Assembly: GCA_902781545.1 (NCBI GenBank)
Contig: CACZJR010000007.1
Coordinates: forward strand, 1-51,115
Reading direction: 5' to 3'
DNA from: an uncultured Spirochaetales bacterium
Lineage (GTDB): Bacteria > Spirochaetota > Spirochaetia > Sphaerochaetales > Sphaerochaetaceae
Length of the DNA stretch: 51,115 nucleotides
Position numbers and translations under genes: made by a program. Each line of letters opens with the position of its first letter. Within the stretch, counting starts at the first letter, position 1. Below the pieces are notes generated by a model. It saw nothing but the letters and a program-made list of their open reading frames with translations, searched no databases and was not told where the DNA came from. Positions 1-12,661 of this stretch are shown here, piece by piece.

Positions 1-1757
1 GGGTCCTGGATGTCCATGGCCTCGAAGATATCGTCCGTGAACCAGACGGGGAGGTTGGATGAGTTGGTGTAATACGGGCTCTCCTCAGTTCCGGCGGTGA
101 TGATCTCGGGGAACTGCTCCTTGTCGTGCTTTGCCAGCCTGTAGGCTGTTGACTCCGCAGGGGTTGCCTCAAGGTTGTAGAGGTCGCCGTACTTGACCTG
201 GTAGTCTGAGAGCTTCTCCCTCATGTGGTCCAGCACCTCACCTGCGAACTTCTGCGCCTCGGCGTGTGTCAGGTCCATCCTGAGCCAGTTGGCGTTGAGG
301 CAGGTCTCGTTCATTCCCACAAGTCCGATTGTGGAGAAGTGGTTGTTGAAGGTTCCCAGATATCTCTTTGTGTAAGGATAAAGGCCGTTGTTGAGGTAGT
401 TGGTCACAACCTCGCGCTTTGTCTTGAGGCTTCTTGCAGAGAGGTCCATCATGGCATCAAGCCTGTTATAGAAGTCCTCCTTGTCCTTGGCAAGATAGGC
501 GATCCTGGGCAGGTTGATTGTCACGACGCCGATTGAGCCTGTTGACTCACCGCTTCCGAAGAAGCCGCCGCTCTTCTTTCTGAGCTCACGGAGGTCCAGG
601 CGCAGGCGACAGCACATTGACCTGACATCGGAGGGCTGCATCTCGGTGTTGCCGATGTAGTTGGAGAAATACGGGGTGCCGTACTTGCTTGTCATCTCGA
701 ACAGGAGCCTGTTGTTCTCAGTGTCTGACCAGTCGAAGTCCTTTGTGAGGGAGTAGGTGGGGATAGGATACTGGAAGCCTCTGCCGTTGGCGTCTCCGTT
801 GATCATGATCTCCAGGAAGGCCCTGTTGACCATGTCCATCTCCTCCTTGCAGTCGCCGTAGGTGAAGTCCATGTCCTTGCCGCCGACAATGGCCGGAAGG
901 TCCTTCAGGTCATCTGGGACGGTCCAGTCAAGTGTGATGTTGCTGAACGGGGCCTGGGTTCCCCAGCGTGACGGGGTGTTGACGCCGAACACGAAGGACT
1001 CGATGCACTGCTTGACCTCGCGGTAGGAGAGGTTGTCTGCCTTCACGAACGCCGAGAGATATGTGTCGAAGCTTGAGAAGGCCTGTGCGCCTGCCCACTC
1101 GTTCTGCATGATTCCGATGAAGTTGACCATCTGGTTGCACAGTGTTGAGAGGTGCTTTGCCGGAGCTGAGCTGATCTTGCCGTCAACGCCCCCCAGTCCC
1201 TCGCGGATCAGCTGCTTGAGGCTCCAGCCCGCGCAGTAGCCGGAGAGCATGGAGAGGTCATGGAGGTGGATGTCGGCGTTCCTGTGGGCATCGCCTATCT
1301 CCTTGTCATAGATCTCGCTGAGCCAGTAGTTGGCTGTCACGGCTCCGCTGTTGGAGAGGATCAGGCCTCCGATGGAGTAGTTGACGGTGCTGTTCTCCTT
1401 GACCCTCCAGTCCTTTGCCCCGAGGTAGCTGTCGATGAGCTTCTTGTAGTCGACCAGTGTCTTTGAGGCCTGTCTGACGTTCTCATGCTGCTTTCTGTAG
1501 AGGATGTAGGCCTTTGCGACATCCTCATAGCCTGCCTGGGCCAGGATCAGCTCCACGCTGTCCTGTATGTCCTCGATGGAGACCTTGTCATCCTTGACCT
1601 TGTCGGAGAAGCGTGCGCTTGCCCTGAGGGCCAGCATCTGGATGACGTCCTCGTTGTAGTTCTTGTTTGTTGCGACGAATGCCCTGACAATAGCGTTCTC
1701 GATCTTCTTGATGTCAAAGGCAACGGTCTCACCGGTTCTCTTCAATACCTGATACAT
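1..1757 (-). CDS. nrdD: Anaerobic ribonucleoside-triphosphate reductase (class III), 3' end cut by window edge
   Basis: This is the oxygen-sensitive glycyl-radical enzyme that reduces ribonucleoside triphosphates to dNTPs. About 585 residues are visible, translated directly from the minus strand from the ATG at 1757, with an SD-like GGGGA just upstream. Residues 1-90 look like the ATP-cone regulatory domain (MYQVLKRTGETVAFDIKK...), followed by the NrdD barrel with motifs such as NADIHLHDLS, GVNTPSRWG and NGRGFQYPIPTYS. The C-terminal Zn-cysteine and glycyl-radical segment lies beyond the window. The gene sits alone behind a cobalamin riboswitch and candidate NrdR boxes. The NrdG activase is not visible and may lie downstream, off the edge. 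Identification is firm. Confidence 0.95.
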   Translation of the reverse strand, partial: MYQVLKRTGETVAFDIKKIENAIVRAFVATNKNYNEDVIQMLALRASARFSDKVKDDKVSIEDIQDSVELILAQAGYEDVAKAYILYRKQHENVRQASKTLVDYKKLIDSYLGAKDWRVKENSTVNYSIGGLILSNSGAVTANYWLSEIYDKEIGDAHRNADIHLHDLSMLSGYCAGWSLKQLIREGLGGVDGKISSAPAKHLSTLCNQMVNFIGIMQNEWAGAQAFSSFDTYLSAFVKADNLSYREVKQCIESFVFGVNTPSRWGTQAPFSNITLDWTVPDDLKDLPAIVGGKDMDFTYGDCKEEMDMVNRAFLEIMINGDANGRGFQYPIPTYSLTKDFDWSDTENNRLLFEMTSKYGTPYFSNYIGNTEMQPSDVRSMCCRLRLDLRELRKKSGGFFGSGESTGSIGVVTINLPRIAYLAKDKEDFYNRLDAMMDLSARSLKTKREVVTNYLNNGLYPYTKRYLGTFNNHFSTIGLVGMNETCLNANWLRMDLTHAEAQKFAGEVLDHMREKLSDYQVKYGDLYNLEATPAESTAYRLAKHDKEQFPEIITAGTEESPYYTNSSNLPVWFTDDIFEAMDIQD

Positions 1758-1795
1758 AGGATCCCCATGTAGCCAGGAAGTCTTGGAAGGAGTGC

Positions 1796-1839
1796 AGTAA
1801 TGACATTACTGTGAGCGCAGGGGTCCCCTGAGCTCTCAC
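1796..1839 (-). promoter_or_regulatory. Probable riboswitch expression platform: two hairpins between aptamer and nrdD
   Basis: Two inverted repeats lie between the cobalamin aptamer and the nrdD start. One has arms GTGAG...CAGGGG / CCCCTG...CTCAC (1811-1839). The other is the perfect palindrome AGTAATGACATTACT (1796-1810). Neither is followed by a T-run, so a Rho-independent terminator is not supported. The CCCC of the larger hairpin could pair with the GGGGA of the nrdD ribosome-binding site, which would suit translational control. That is an inference. Confidence 0.5.
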
Positions 1840-1876
1840 GCCTGTGCCATACTCCGTGGCAGCGTATACGTAACAG

Positions 1877-2040
1877 TACAGGCAGGTCTTCTGACTCATG
1901 CCGATTCCGATGAACCTTCCCGGGATTCTGACCCAGTGGCTATCTCATCATCTGAAAGTCGTTTACGGCTTTCCGGCATTCACAGCGGCGGGACCGTGGA
2001 GTTTTTTACTCACTTCTCTATTAAGCTGAAAGCACCTGTA
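1877..2040 (-). promoter_or_regulatory. Cobalamin (B12) riboswitch aptamer
   Basis: On the minus strand the hallmark B12-box AGTCAGAAGACCTGCC is present, preceded by GCCACTG and GGGAAGG and by a CCGCCGCTGTGA segment matching the conserved CCCGCTACTGTGA region. The ends TACAGG and CCTGTA pair as a closing stem. All conserved blocks occur in the expected order. It lies between the predicted transcription start and nrdD, so adenosylcobalamin should repress nrdD. B12 riboswitches on B12-independent isozymes are a known arrangement when a B12-dependent isozyme (here a class II NrdJ) exists elsewhere. Confidence 0.93.
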
Positions 2041-2099
2041 TCTAGTGTGTCTGTTTGATACCGAACACTATATTAAGGCCTGCATGAGGAATCTGTCAA
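2033..2099 (-). promoter_or_regulatory. nrdD promoter with two candidate NrdR half-matched boxes
   Basis: On the minus strand TTGACA (2094-2099) and TAATAT (2070-2075) are 18 bp apart, a good sigma-70-type promoter. Two 16-bp stretches, 2065-2080 (left half ACACTATAT) and 2033-2048 (right half ATCTAGTGT), each match one half of the NrdR consensus perfectly. They lie exactly 32 bp apart, the usual NrdR-box spacing. The promoter is well supported; the NrdR assignment is tentative because each box has a weak half. Confidence 0.55.
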
Positions 2100-2105
2100 T
2101 ATGGA

Positions 2106-2981
2106 TCAGAGACTTTTTCTTACAAAATCTATGAAAGCCTCGTCGGCAAGAGGAAGGGGCTTTCCCTTGAGCCAGACAAACAGGTACTCCACAAGCCGTC
2201 CGGAGTTGACTATCTCCTTTGCCACTATCTGCTGGTTAAGGACATAGGAGGTCTTGGGAAAGAGGCTCACTCCCACGTTGCAGCCTGCCAGGGCGGCGAC
2301 ATCCAGGTAGTTGTCCATCTTGCAGACAATCCTGGGCTCGGCCTTTATCTCCTTGAACCACTCGTAGATCATGTCGTTGATCGACTCCCGGCTGGGAACG
2401 ATCAGGCTCTGGTCCTTGAGCAGCGACAGGTCTATGGTCTCCCCGGGAAGCTGGGACAGGGGGTTGTCCTTGCTCATGAAGGCGGTCATCTTCTCCTGCC
2501 CGACCTTGAAGCTGTTCAGCAGCGTCTGGTCACAGGGGGAGGTGATTACGGCCAGGTTGATCAGGCCGCTTCTCAGGCGCTCTATGAGCTCATCGCTGTT
2601 TCCGTCCATGATCCTGAACTTTATGTCAGGGTATTTGCGTATGAATGACTCAATCCACTTGGATGCGATGTCAGGGGCAGAGCCCTCGACAAGGCCGATC
2701 GAGATGGTGCCGCTGATGTTCTTCCCCATCTGGCGGATCTCGTTCGAGGTCTTCTCGGAGAGGCTGAGGATCTCCTTGGCGTGCCTGTACAGAAGCTGCC
2801 CTGACTCCGTGAGAAGCAGATGGCGCTTTCCCCTGATGAACAAGACGGTGTCCAGCTCCTCCTCAAGGGCTCTGATCTGGTTGCTCAAAGGCGGCTGGCT
2901 GATGTTGAGCTTCTCGGCCGCCCTTGTGATGTTCAGCTCCTCTGCGACGGTGACAAAGTATTTCAGTACCCTGAGTTCCAT
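2106..2981 (-). CDS. LysR-family transcriptional regulator
   Basis: A 291-residue LysR regulator. Residues 1-60 form the winged HTH (MELRVLKYFVTVAEELNITRAAEKLNISQPPLSNQIRALEEEL), followed by a linker helix and an effector-binding domain (ISIGLVEGSAPDIASKWIESF...). The start at 2981 is chosen because GGAG lies 7-11 nt upstream and the protein then begins at the canonical LysR N-terminus; a longer reading frame upstream has no conserved content. It is divergent from asnB-glnN-pyrG with 119 bp between starts and interleaved promoters, so it probably regulates that operon, possibly in response to a nitrogen signal. The effector is unknown. Confidence 0.9.
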   Translation of the reverse strand: MELRVLKYFVTVAEELNITRAAEKLNISQPPLSNQIRALEEELDTVLFIRGKRHLLLTESGQLLYRHAKEILSLSEKTSNEIRQMGKNISGTISIGLVEGSAPDIASKWIESFIRKYPDIKFRIMDGNSDELIERLRSGLINLAVITSPCDQTLLNSFKVGQEKMTAFMSKDNPLSQLPGETIDLSLLKDQSLIVPSRESINDMIYEWFKEIKAEPRIVCKMDNYLDVAALAGCNVGVSLFPKTSYVLNQQIVAKEIVNSGRLVEYLFVWLKGKPLPLADEAFIDFVRKSL

Positions 2982-3027
2982 GATGCGCTCCTTTTTTATC
3001 ATATGAAAAAGATATGATAACCATAAT

Positions 3028-3067
3028 ATTATATGTATTTGTTTGTTTTTCTTCAAGTTTGTATAAT
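3028..3067. promoter_or_regulatory. Overlapping divergent promoters for lysR and asnB
   Basis: For asnB (+): TTGTTT (3039-3044), 17 bp, TATAAT (3062-3067). For lysR (-): TTGAAG (complement of 3051-3056), 17 bp, TATAAT (complement of 3028-3033). The two promoters face each other and overlap, so RNA polymerase binding should be mutually exclusive. An AT palindrome ATAATATTAT at 3023-3032 is a possible LysR site. This geometry is typical for a LysR gene and its target operon. Confidence 0.6.
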
Positions 3068-3100
3068 CTCCCCAAAATGATACCGGACAGGGGGTGTGAT

Positions 3101-4684
3101 ATGTGTTCAATCATCGGTTTCTCATCACATGAAGTATCGCCCGACTGTGTCAGGACTCATTTCGGATTGTCCGTCTCAAGAGGTCCTGACCAGACTCGAT
3201 TCGTGAACGCGGGCAATAACAATTATCTGGGCTTCAACCGTCTTGCCATCATGGACCTGAGCGAGGACGGCATGCAGCCGTTCCATCTGGGCGGTGACAG
3301 CGTGGTCTGCAACGGGGAGATTTACGGCTTCAGGAAGATTAAGAGTCATCTTGAGAAGAGCTACTGCTTCAGGAGCCAGTCGGACTGCGAGGTCCTTCTT
3401 CCGTTATGGAGGGAGAAGGGGACAGACATGTTCGCGGATCTGGATGCCGAGTTCGCCCTTGTTATCTATGACTCTGAGAGCGGTAGCCTTGTGGCTGCCA
3501 GGGACCCCATAGGGATAAGGCCGCTTTTCTACGGATATCTGTCTGACGGAAGCATCATCTTCTGCAGCGAGGCAAAGTGCCTTGTGGGGCTTTGCGAGAG
3601 GATAATCCCGTTTCCGCCTGGGTGCTACTACAAGGACGGCAGGTTCGTCAGGTACGCAGATCCTGCCCGTGTTGAGTCCTATATAAATGGAGATATAGAT
3701 GCAGTCTGCAGGGGAATCCGTGACAGGCTCATTGACGGGGTGGAGAAGCGCCTGGACGCAGATGCCCCGCTTGGGTTCCTGCTCTCAGGAGGTCTGGACT
3801 CAAGCCTTGTATGCGCCATCTCTTCCAAGATCCTAGGCAAGAGGATAAGGACATTCGCAATAGGAGTGGACACTGATCCGATTGACCTCAGATATGCCAG
3901 GCAGGTGGCGGATTTCATAAAGAGTGACCATATGGAGGTCACCATGACGACTGAGGATGTCCTTGAGAGCCTGGATACGGTGATATCGATCCTGGGTACA
4001 TGGGACATCACCACAGTCAGGGCAAGTCTGGGCATGTATCTGTGCTGCAAGGCCATCCATGAGAGGACCGATGTCAAGGTCCTTCTTACCGGAGAGATCT
4101 CAGACGAGCTTTTCGGCTACAAGTACACGGATTTCGCCCCTGATGCGCAGGCCTTCCAGGAAGAGGCCCAGAAGCGTATCCGCGAGCTTTTCTACTACGA
4201 TGTGCTCAGGGCTGACAGGTGCATATCGGACAACTCCATCGAGGGGCGCGTGCCTTTCGGGGACCTTGAGTTCGTCAGATATGTCATGTCCATAGACCCT
4301 GAGATGAAGATGAACCGCTACAACATGGGCAAGTACCTTCTGAGGAAGGCCTTTGCGGACGATCATATCCTGCCGGATGAGATCCTGTGGCGCCAGAAGG
4401 CGGCGTTCTCTGATGCCGTGGGCCACAGCATGGTGGACAACCTCAAGGCATATGCGGAGAAGAAGTATTCGGATGAGGAGTTCGGGAGGCTGCGTAGGCG
4501 ATATGCCTACTGCATGCCTTTCACAAAGGAGAGCCTGCTGTACAGGGAGATCTTCGAGAGCCATTATCCCGGTCAGGCTGAGATGATACCTGACTACTGG
4601 ATGCCTAACAGATCATGGGAGGGCTGCAACGTGGACGACCCGTCTGCAAGGGTGCTCTCCAACTATGGGGCAAGTGGAATCTGA
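3101..4684 (+). CDS. asnB: Asparagine synthase (glutamine-hydrolysing)
   Basis: Makes asparagine from aspartate, glutamine and ATP. The start at 3101 (SD GGGGGTG) leaves Cys2 as the N-terminal nucleophile of the class II glutaminase domain (MCSIIGF..., with SRGPDQ and CNGEIYG). The synthetase domain carries the PP-loop SGGLDSS near residue 230 and LLTGEISDELFGY near residue 332. At 527 residues the length is typical. It is the first gene of an operon with glnN (21-nt gap) and pyrG, grouping glutamine-making and glutamine-using enzymes. Both domains look intact. Confidence 0.95.
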   Translation: MCSIIGFSSHEVSPDCVRTHFGLSVSRGPDQTRFVNAGNNNYLGFNRLAIMDLSEDGMQPFHLGGDSVVCNGEIYGFRKIKSHLEKSYCFRSQSDCEVLLPLWREKGTDMFADLDAEFALVIYDSESGSLVAARDPIGIRPLFYGYLSDGSIIFCSEAKCLVGLCERIIPFPPGCYYKDGRFVRYADPARVESYINGDIDAVCRGIRDRLIDGVEKRLDADAPLGFLLSGGLDSSLVCAISSKILGKRIRTFAIGVDTDPIDLRYARQVADFIKSDHMEVTMTTEDVLESLDTVISILGTWDITTVRASLGMYLCCKAIHERTDVKVLLTGEISDELFGYKYTDFAPDAQAFQEEAQKRIRELFYYDVLRADRCISDNSIEGRVPFGDLEFVRYVMSIDPEMKMNRYNMGKYLLRKAFADDHILPDEILWRQKAAFSDAVGHSMVDNLKAYAEKKYSDEEFGRLRRRYAYCMPFTKESLLYREIFESHYPGQAEMIPDYWMPNRSWEGCNVDDPSARVLSNYGASGI

Positions 4685-4705
4685 TTAAGAAGGGAGATAT
4701 CAAGT

Positions 4706-8778
<4,073 letters not shown>

Positions 8779-8853
8779 CAGGCTGATGATACATCTGTTT
8801 TCCCTTCTTATGTAGGGGGTTTCTGAGCGGAAAACCTGTTTTTGGCAAATAAT

Positions 8854-8915
8854 GTTTCTGTACATAGAAACTTTTTTCGGAAAACCTATTGACTTTTGTT
8901 TCTGTTTATAGAAAC
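8854..8915. promoter_or_regulatory. Tandem palindromic operators upstream of the ABC importer
   Basis: Two 18-bp palindromes share identical arms: GTTTCTGTACATAGAAAC (8854-8871) and GTTTCTGTTTATAGAAAC (8898-8915), centre-to-centre 44 bp, about four helical turns. Each is preceded by the same block CGGAAAACCT (8828-8837 and 8878-8887). TTGACT (8889-8894) lies just before the second palindrome, so that site would overlap a promoter. The binding protein is not identifiable from the sequence. Confidence 0.7.
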
Positions 8916-8960
8916 ATGTGGGCAACTGGAACGGGTGTTCCGTTAAAGGAGAGGAGAAAA

Positions 8961-9989
8961 ATGAAGAAAACAGTTGTCTTATTGATGGTTTTGGTTATTG
9001 CACTGTCTGCTGCCTTCTGCGGTGGAAGCTCAGAGGCATCGTCCTCGGGGAAGAAGACATACACGGTCGGTATCTGCAATTTCGTCGATGACGCATCGCT
9101 CAACCAGATCTGCGAGAATATCCAGAACGAGCTTGCCTCGATCGCGGAGAAGAGGGGTGTGGAGATCAAGGTCAAATATGACAACTGCAACGCTGACGCG
9201 AATGTCATGAGCCAGATCATCGCCAACTTCATCGCCGACAAGGTGGATGTGATGGTAGGAGTAGCCACACCTGTGGCAATGCAGATGCAGGCCGCTACAG
9301 AGGACAACAAGATCCCCGTGGTGTTCGCCGCTGTGTCTGACCCGCTTTCCACCGGAATAGTCGCATCACTTGAGGCACCCGGCGCCAATGTCACCGGAAC
9401 AAGTGACTTCCTGGACACGAATGCGGTGATGAACCTCATCTTCGCGCTGAATCCTGCTGCCAAGAAGGTTGGACTTCTGTACGATGCAGGTCAGGATGCG
9501 TCCACGACTGCGATTGCAACAGCCAAAGAGTACCTGAAGGCCAAGGGAGTGGAGGTCGTGGAGAGAATGGGGACAACAGTCGACGAGGTGATTCTTGCGG
9601 CCAACGCCCTGGTCGCAGACAAGGTCGATGCCGTCTTCACACCTTCTGACAACACGATCATGACTGCGGAGCTCTCAATCTACGAGGCTCTTGCGGCAGC
9701 CAAGATCCCTCACTACGCAGGTGCAGACTCATTCGCACTCAACGGGGCGTTCCTCGGATACGGAGTCGACTATGCTAACCTCGGAAGGGTGACAGGTGAC
9801 ATGGTCGCCGAGATCCTGCTTGACGGCGCAAAGCCCGAGACAATGGCTGTCAGGACCTTCGACAACGGAACCGCAACGGTCAATGTTGAGACTGCGGCCA
9901 TAATGGGATATGATTTTGAGAAGCTTGCGGCCACATTCGGACCGTACTGCACCAAGGTTGTGCAGATCACAACCGCGGAGAGCTTCTGA
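8961..9989 (+). CDS. ABC transporter substrate-binding lipoprotein, TrpX-like
   Basis: A 342-residue periplasmic binding protein. Residues 1-20 are a lipoprotein signal peptide ending in SAAFC. The mature part follows the ABC_sub_bind (PF04392) pattern: TYTVGICNFVDDASLNQICENIQNELA, VGVATPVAMQMQ, PVVFAAVSDPLSTGIV, GTSDFLDTNAVMNL and a KKVGLLYDAG hinge segment. AGGAGAGGAG precedes the ATG. It is followed by permease and ATPase genes as in TrpXYZ-type importers of spirochaetes and streptococci. The ligand may be tryptophan or another aromatic compound; the sequence alone does not decide. Confidence 0.9.
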   Translation: MKKTVVLLMVLVIALSAAFCGGSSEASSSGKKTYTVGICNFVDDASLNQICENIQNELASIAEKRGVEIKVKYDNCNADANVMSQIIANFIADKVDVMVGVATPVAMQMQAATEDNKIPVVFAAVSDPLSTGIVASLEAPGANVTGTSDFLDTNAVMNLIFALNPAAKKVGLLYDAGQDASTTAIATAKEYLKAKGVEVVERMGTTVDEVILAANALVADKVDAVFTPSDNTIMTAELSIYEALAAAKIPHYAGADSFALNGAFLGYGVDYANLGRVTGDMVAEILLDGAKPETMAVRTFDNGTATVNVETAAIMGYDFEKLAATFGPYCTKVVQITTAESF

Positions 9990-10003
9990 CAACAGGGTGA
10001 GAG

Positions 10004-10933
10004 ATGTTGACCACCATACTAGGGCTTGGCGCCACGGCACTTGAGCTGGGGCTTATAAGCTCACTTACAGTACTTGCATTATTCCTGAGCTATTCGATGC
10101 TCAATGTATGTGACCTTTCAACTGACGGCTGCTTCACTTTAGGGGCGGCCGTTGGTGCTGTGGTCGCCATATCAGGCCATCCGTATCTGTCGATCCTGGC
10201 GGCCTTGTGCGTGGGGATGGTGTCGGGATTCATTACCGCGCTTCTTCAGACGAAGATGGGCATTGACAGCCTGCTCTCGGGAATCATAGTGAACACGGGC
10301 CTTTATTCAGTGAACATCGCCATAATGGGTGGTGCTTCGTTGCTGAACTTGAACAAGACGGAGACAGTCTTCACAAAGGCAAGGACCCTGCTCGCGGGGA
10401 CATTCCTCTCGTCCCAGTACAGGCTTGCGGTCGTGATCCTGTTCGTGGCGCTGGCACTTGCGCTTATGACATGGTTCCTGAAGACAAGGCTGGGCCTTGC
10501 CATCCGTGCCACAGGAAACAACCCGGACATGGTCAAGTCATCCTCGATAAACCCGGCCTTCACCACGATAGTCGGGCTCTGTCTCTCCAACTCACTGACC
10601 GCACTTTCCGGATGCCTTCTGGCTCAGAGCCAGAAATCGGTGAATGTGACCATCGGTTCAGGCATGGTGACAATAGCCCTGGCCTCGCTTCTGATTGGAA
10701 GGGCCTTCATGGGCAAGGGATCAATAGGGAAGAGGGCCGTGGGAGCGGTCCTGGGAGCCTTTGTGTTCCGTCTTGTATACACCATAGCCCTCAGGTTCAA
10801 CCTGCCGGCATACATGCTGAAGCTGGTGTCTTCCGTCATTGTCATAATCGCCATAGCAGGTCCGTACTTCAAGAAGCGGTTCCCTGAGTTCAAGAGGGTG
10901 CATGACGCATCAAAGGGGGGCGGGAATGCTTGA
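10004..10933 (+). CDS. ABC transporter permease, TrpY-like
   Basis: 309 residues with about eight hydrophobic helices, of the branched-chain-amino-acid/ribose-like permease family. It has the conserved mid-region TRLGLAIRATGNNPDMVKSSSINPAFTTIVGLCLSNSLTALSGCLLAQSQ, typical of TrpY-type permeases. It starts 14 nt after the binding protein with GGGTGAG upstream and overlaps the ATPase start by 8 nt, so the three genes are translated together. Confidence 0.9.
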   Translation: MLTTILGLGATALELGLISSLTVLALFLSYSMLNVCDLSTDGCFTLGAAVGAVVAISGHPYLSILAALCVGMVSGFITALLQTKMGIDSLLSGIIVNTGLYSVNIAIMGGASLLNLNKTETVFTKARTLLAGTFLSSQYRLAVVILFVALALALMTWFLKTRLGLAIRATGNNPDMVKSSSINPAFTTIVGLCLSNSLTALSGCLLAQSQKSVNVTIGSGMVTIALASLLIGRAFMGKGSIGKRAVGAVLGAFVFRLVYTIALRFNLPAYMLKLVSSVIVIIAIAGPYFKKRFPEFKRVHDASKGGGNA

Positions 10934-11711
10934 GCTCTTTGATGTCTGCAAGACCTTCAATGCAAAGACCATATTCGAGAAGGTTGCCCTTGATCATGTG
11001 AGCCTCAAGGTCAATGACGGGGACTTCATATCCATAATCGGTGCAAACGGGGCAGGGAAATCAACCCTGTTCAATGCGATCTGCGGCTCTTTCCTGACTG
11101 ACAGCGGCAGGATAATCCTTGACGGTGAGGACATCACGTTCAAGCCTGACCACAAGAGGGCAAAGACCATAGGCCGGCTTTTCCAGGATCCAATGCGCGG
11201 CTCCGCACCTGGGATGAGCATTGAGGAGAACCTTGCCCTGGCCGCAGGCCATGGGGGCTGGCTGAGCAAGATCTCCAAGGCCGACAAGGAGGCATTCAGG
11301 GAGAGGCTTTCCCTGCTGGGAATGGGGCTTGAGGACCGCATGCGCCAGCCTGTGGGGCTTCTCTCCGGCGGCCAGCGTCAGGCCCTGACCCTTCTGATGT
11401 CCACATTCAACCCTCCGAAGCTTCTCCTGCTGGATGAGCACACGGCGGCCCTGGATCCGGCGACATCGGAGAAGGTGCTTGAGCTGACCAAGAGCATAGT
11501 CAGGGACAACAGGCTCACATGCCTGATGATAACACACAACATGCAGAGTGCCCTGGATCTGGGAAACAGGACCATAATGATGCACGGCGGAAGAATCATC
11601 TACGATGTCTCAGGAGATACAAGGAACGGCCTTGAGGTCTCCGACCTGCTGAGCCAGTTCAAGGCTGCAGCCGGAAAGGACCTGGACAACGACAGGATGA
11701 TGCTGGTATGA
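10926..11711 (+). CDS. ABC transporter ATP-binding protein, TrpZ-like
   Basis: A 261-residue ATPase of the importer. Walker A is GANGAGKST (about residue 40), the signature is LSGGQRQALTLLMST, Walker B is KLLLLDEHTAALDP, and the switch histidine lies in MITHNM. The start at 10926 inside the permease 3' end is chosen because the domain begins there (MLELFDVCKTFNAK) and GGGGGG precedes it. No key residue is missing. Confidence 0.93.
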   Translation: MLELFDVCKTFNAKTIFEKVALDHVSLKVNDGDFISIIGANGAGKSTLFNAICGSFLTDSGRIILDGEDITFKPDHKRAKTIGRLFQDPMRGSAPGMSIEENLALAAGHGGWLSKISKADKEAFRERLSLLGMGLEDRMRQPVGLLSGGQRQALTLLMSTFNPPKLLLLDEHTAALDPATSEKVLELTKSIVRDNRLTCLMITHNMQSALDLGNRTIMMHGGRIIYDVSGDTRNGLEVSDLLSQFKAAAGKDLDNDRMMLV

Positions 11712-12607
11712 GACAGAGACAGCTGCTCGGAAGCCTTATCCTGCTGATTGTGGCGGTGATCTGGGGCACTGCGTTTGCATTCCAGCGCATGGGCACCGGC
11801 GTGATAGGGCCCATGACATTCACGGCCTCCCGAATGACGCTCTCCGCCGTTGCGGTGGGGTTTGTGTCATTTCTCATAAAGGACCCGGAGATGACAGATG
11901 CCGCAGGATCTTCCGCAAGGAGGCGCGACACCCTGACAGGAGGAGTCCTCTGCGGTCTCTTCCTTGTGTCCGCAACCCTTTTCCAGCAGATCGGGATAGC
12001 CTACACCACTGCGGGGAAGGCAGGTTTCATCACTGCACTCTACATACTGCTTGTCCCGATTATCAGCACGGTTTTCCTTAGAAAGCCAAGCAGCTGGATA
12101 GTATGGATCGCAGTGCTTCTTGGACTTGCGGGAATGTATCTTCTCTGCATGACGGAGGGTTTCAGCCTTGCCAGAGGCGATGCGCTAGTCTGCGTGTGCG
12201 CCATGCTGTTCACCGGCCATATCCTTTGCTGTGACCGCTATGCTGGAAGGGGGAATCCCGTGAGGATCTCGGCCATCCAGTTCGTGACGGCCTCTGTTGT
12301 ATCGTGGACCCTGGCGTTCATCTTCGAGACTCCTTCCGTTGAGGCGATCAGGTCCGCGCTTGTCCCGATCCTCTATTGCGGCCTTGCCTCAGGGGGCATA
12401 GGCTATACGCTTCAGATAGTAGCGCAGAGGTTCACCAATCCGACGGTGGCATCGCTTCTGATGAGCTTCGAGTCGGTGTTCGCTGTCCTGGGCGGAGCCG
12501 TCCTGCTTCACGAGAGGATGAGCACCCGCGAGCTTCTGGGCTGCATGGTCATGTTCATCGCAATCATAGTCGTGCAGGTTCCCGTCCCTCATAAGAGTCA
12601 GGACTGA
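11708..12607 (+). CDS. EamA/DMT-family transporter
   Basis: 299 residues with ten predicted hydrophobic helices in two EamA repeats. The first repeat begins LILLIVAVIWGTAFAFQRMG, and the second contains IQFVTASVVSWTLAFIF and LLMSFESVFAVLGGAVLLHERM. It overlaps the ATPase stop by 4 nt (ATGA), so it belongs to the transporter operon. DMT proteins often export amino acids or other metabolites; pairing with an importer might balance the same compound, but that is an inference. Confidence 0.88.
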   Translation: MRQRQLLGSLILLIVAVIWGTAFAFQRMGTGVIGPMTFTASRMTLSAVAVGFVSFLIKDPEMTDAAGSSARRRDTLTGGVLCGLFLVSATLFQQIGIAYTTAGKAGFITALYILLVPIISTVFLRKPSSWIVWIAVLLGLAGMYLLCMTEGFSLARGDALVCVCAMLFTGHILCCDRYAGRGNPVRISAIQFVTASVVSWTLAFIFETPSVEAIRSALVPILYCGLASGGIGYTLQIVAQRFTNPTVASLLMSFESVFAVLGGAVLLHERMSTRELLGCMVMFIAIIVVQVPVPHKSQD

Positions 12608-12661
12608 CTTGTTCTTGTCATTAATGCCTCTTTGTGGTTTCATTTCGGTGGAGGGGCGTCA

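Noticed and set aside
1-1757. Several open frames of 60-100 codons on the plus strand opposite nrdD
   Set aside because: They are antisense to a clear NrdD coding frame and have no family resemblance or ribosome-binding sites.
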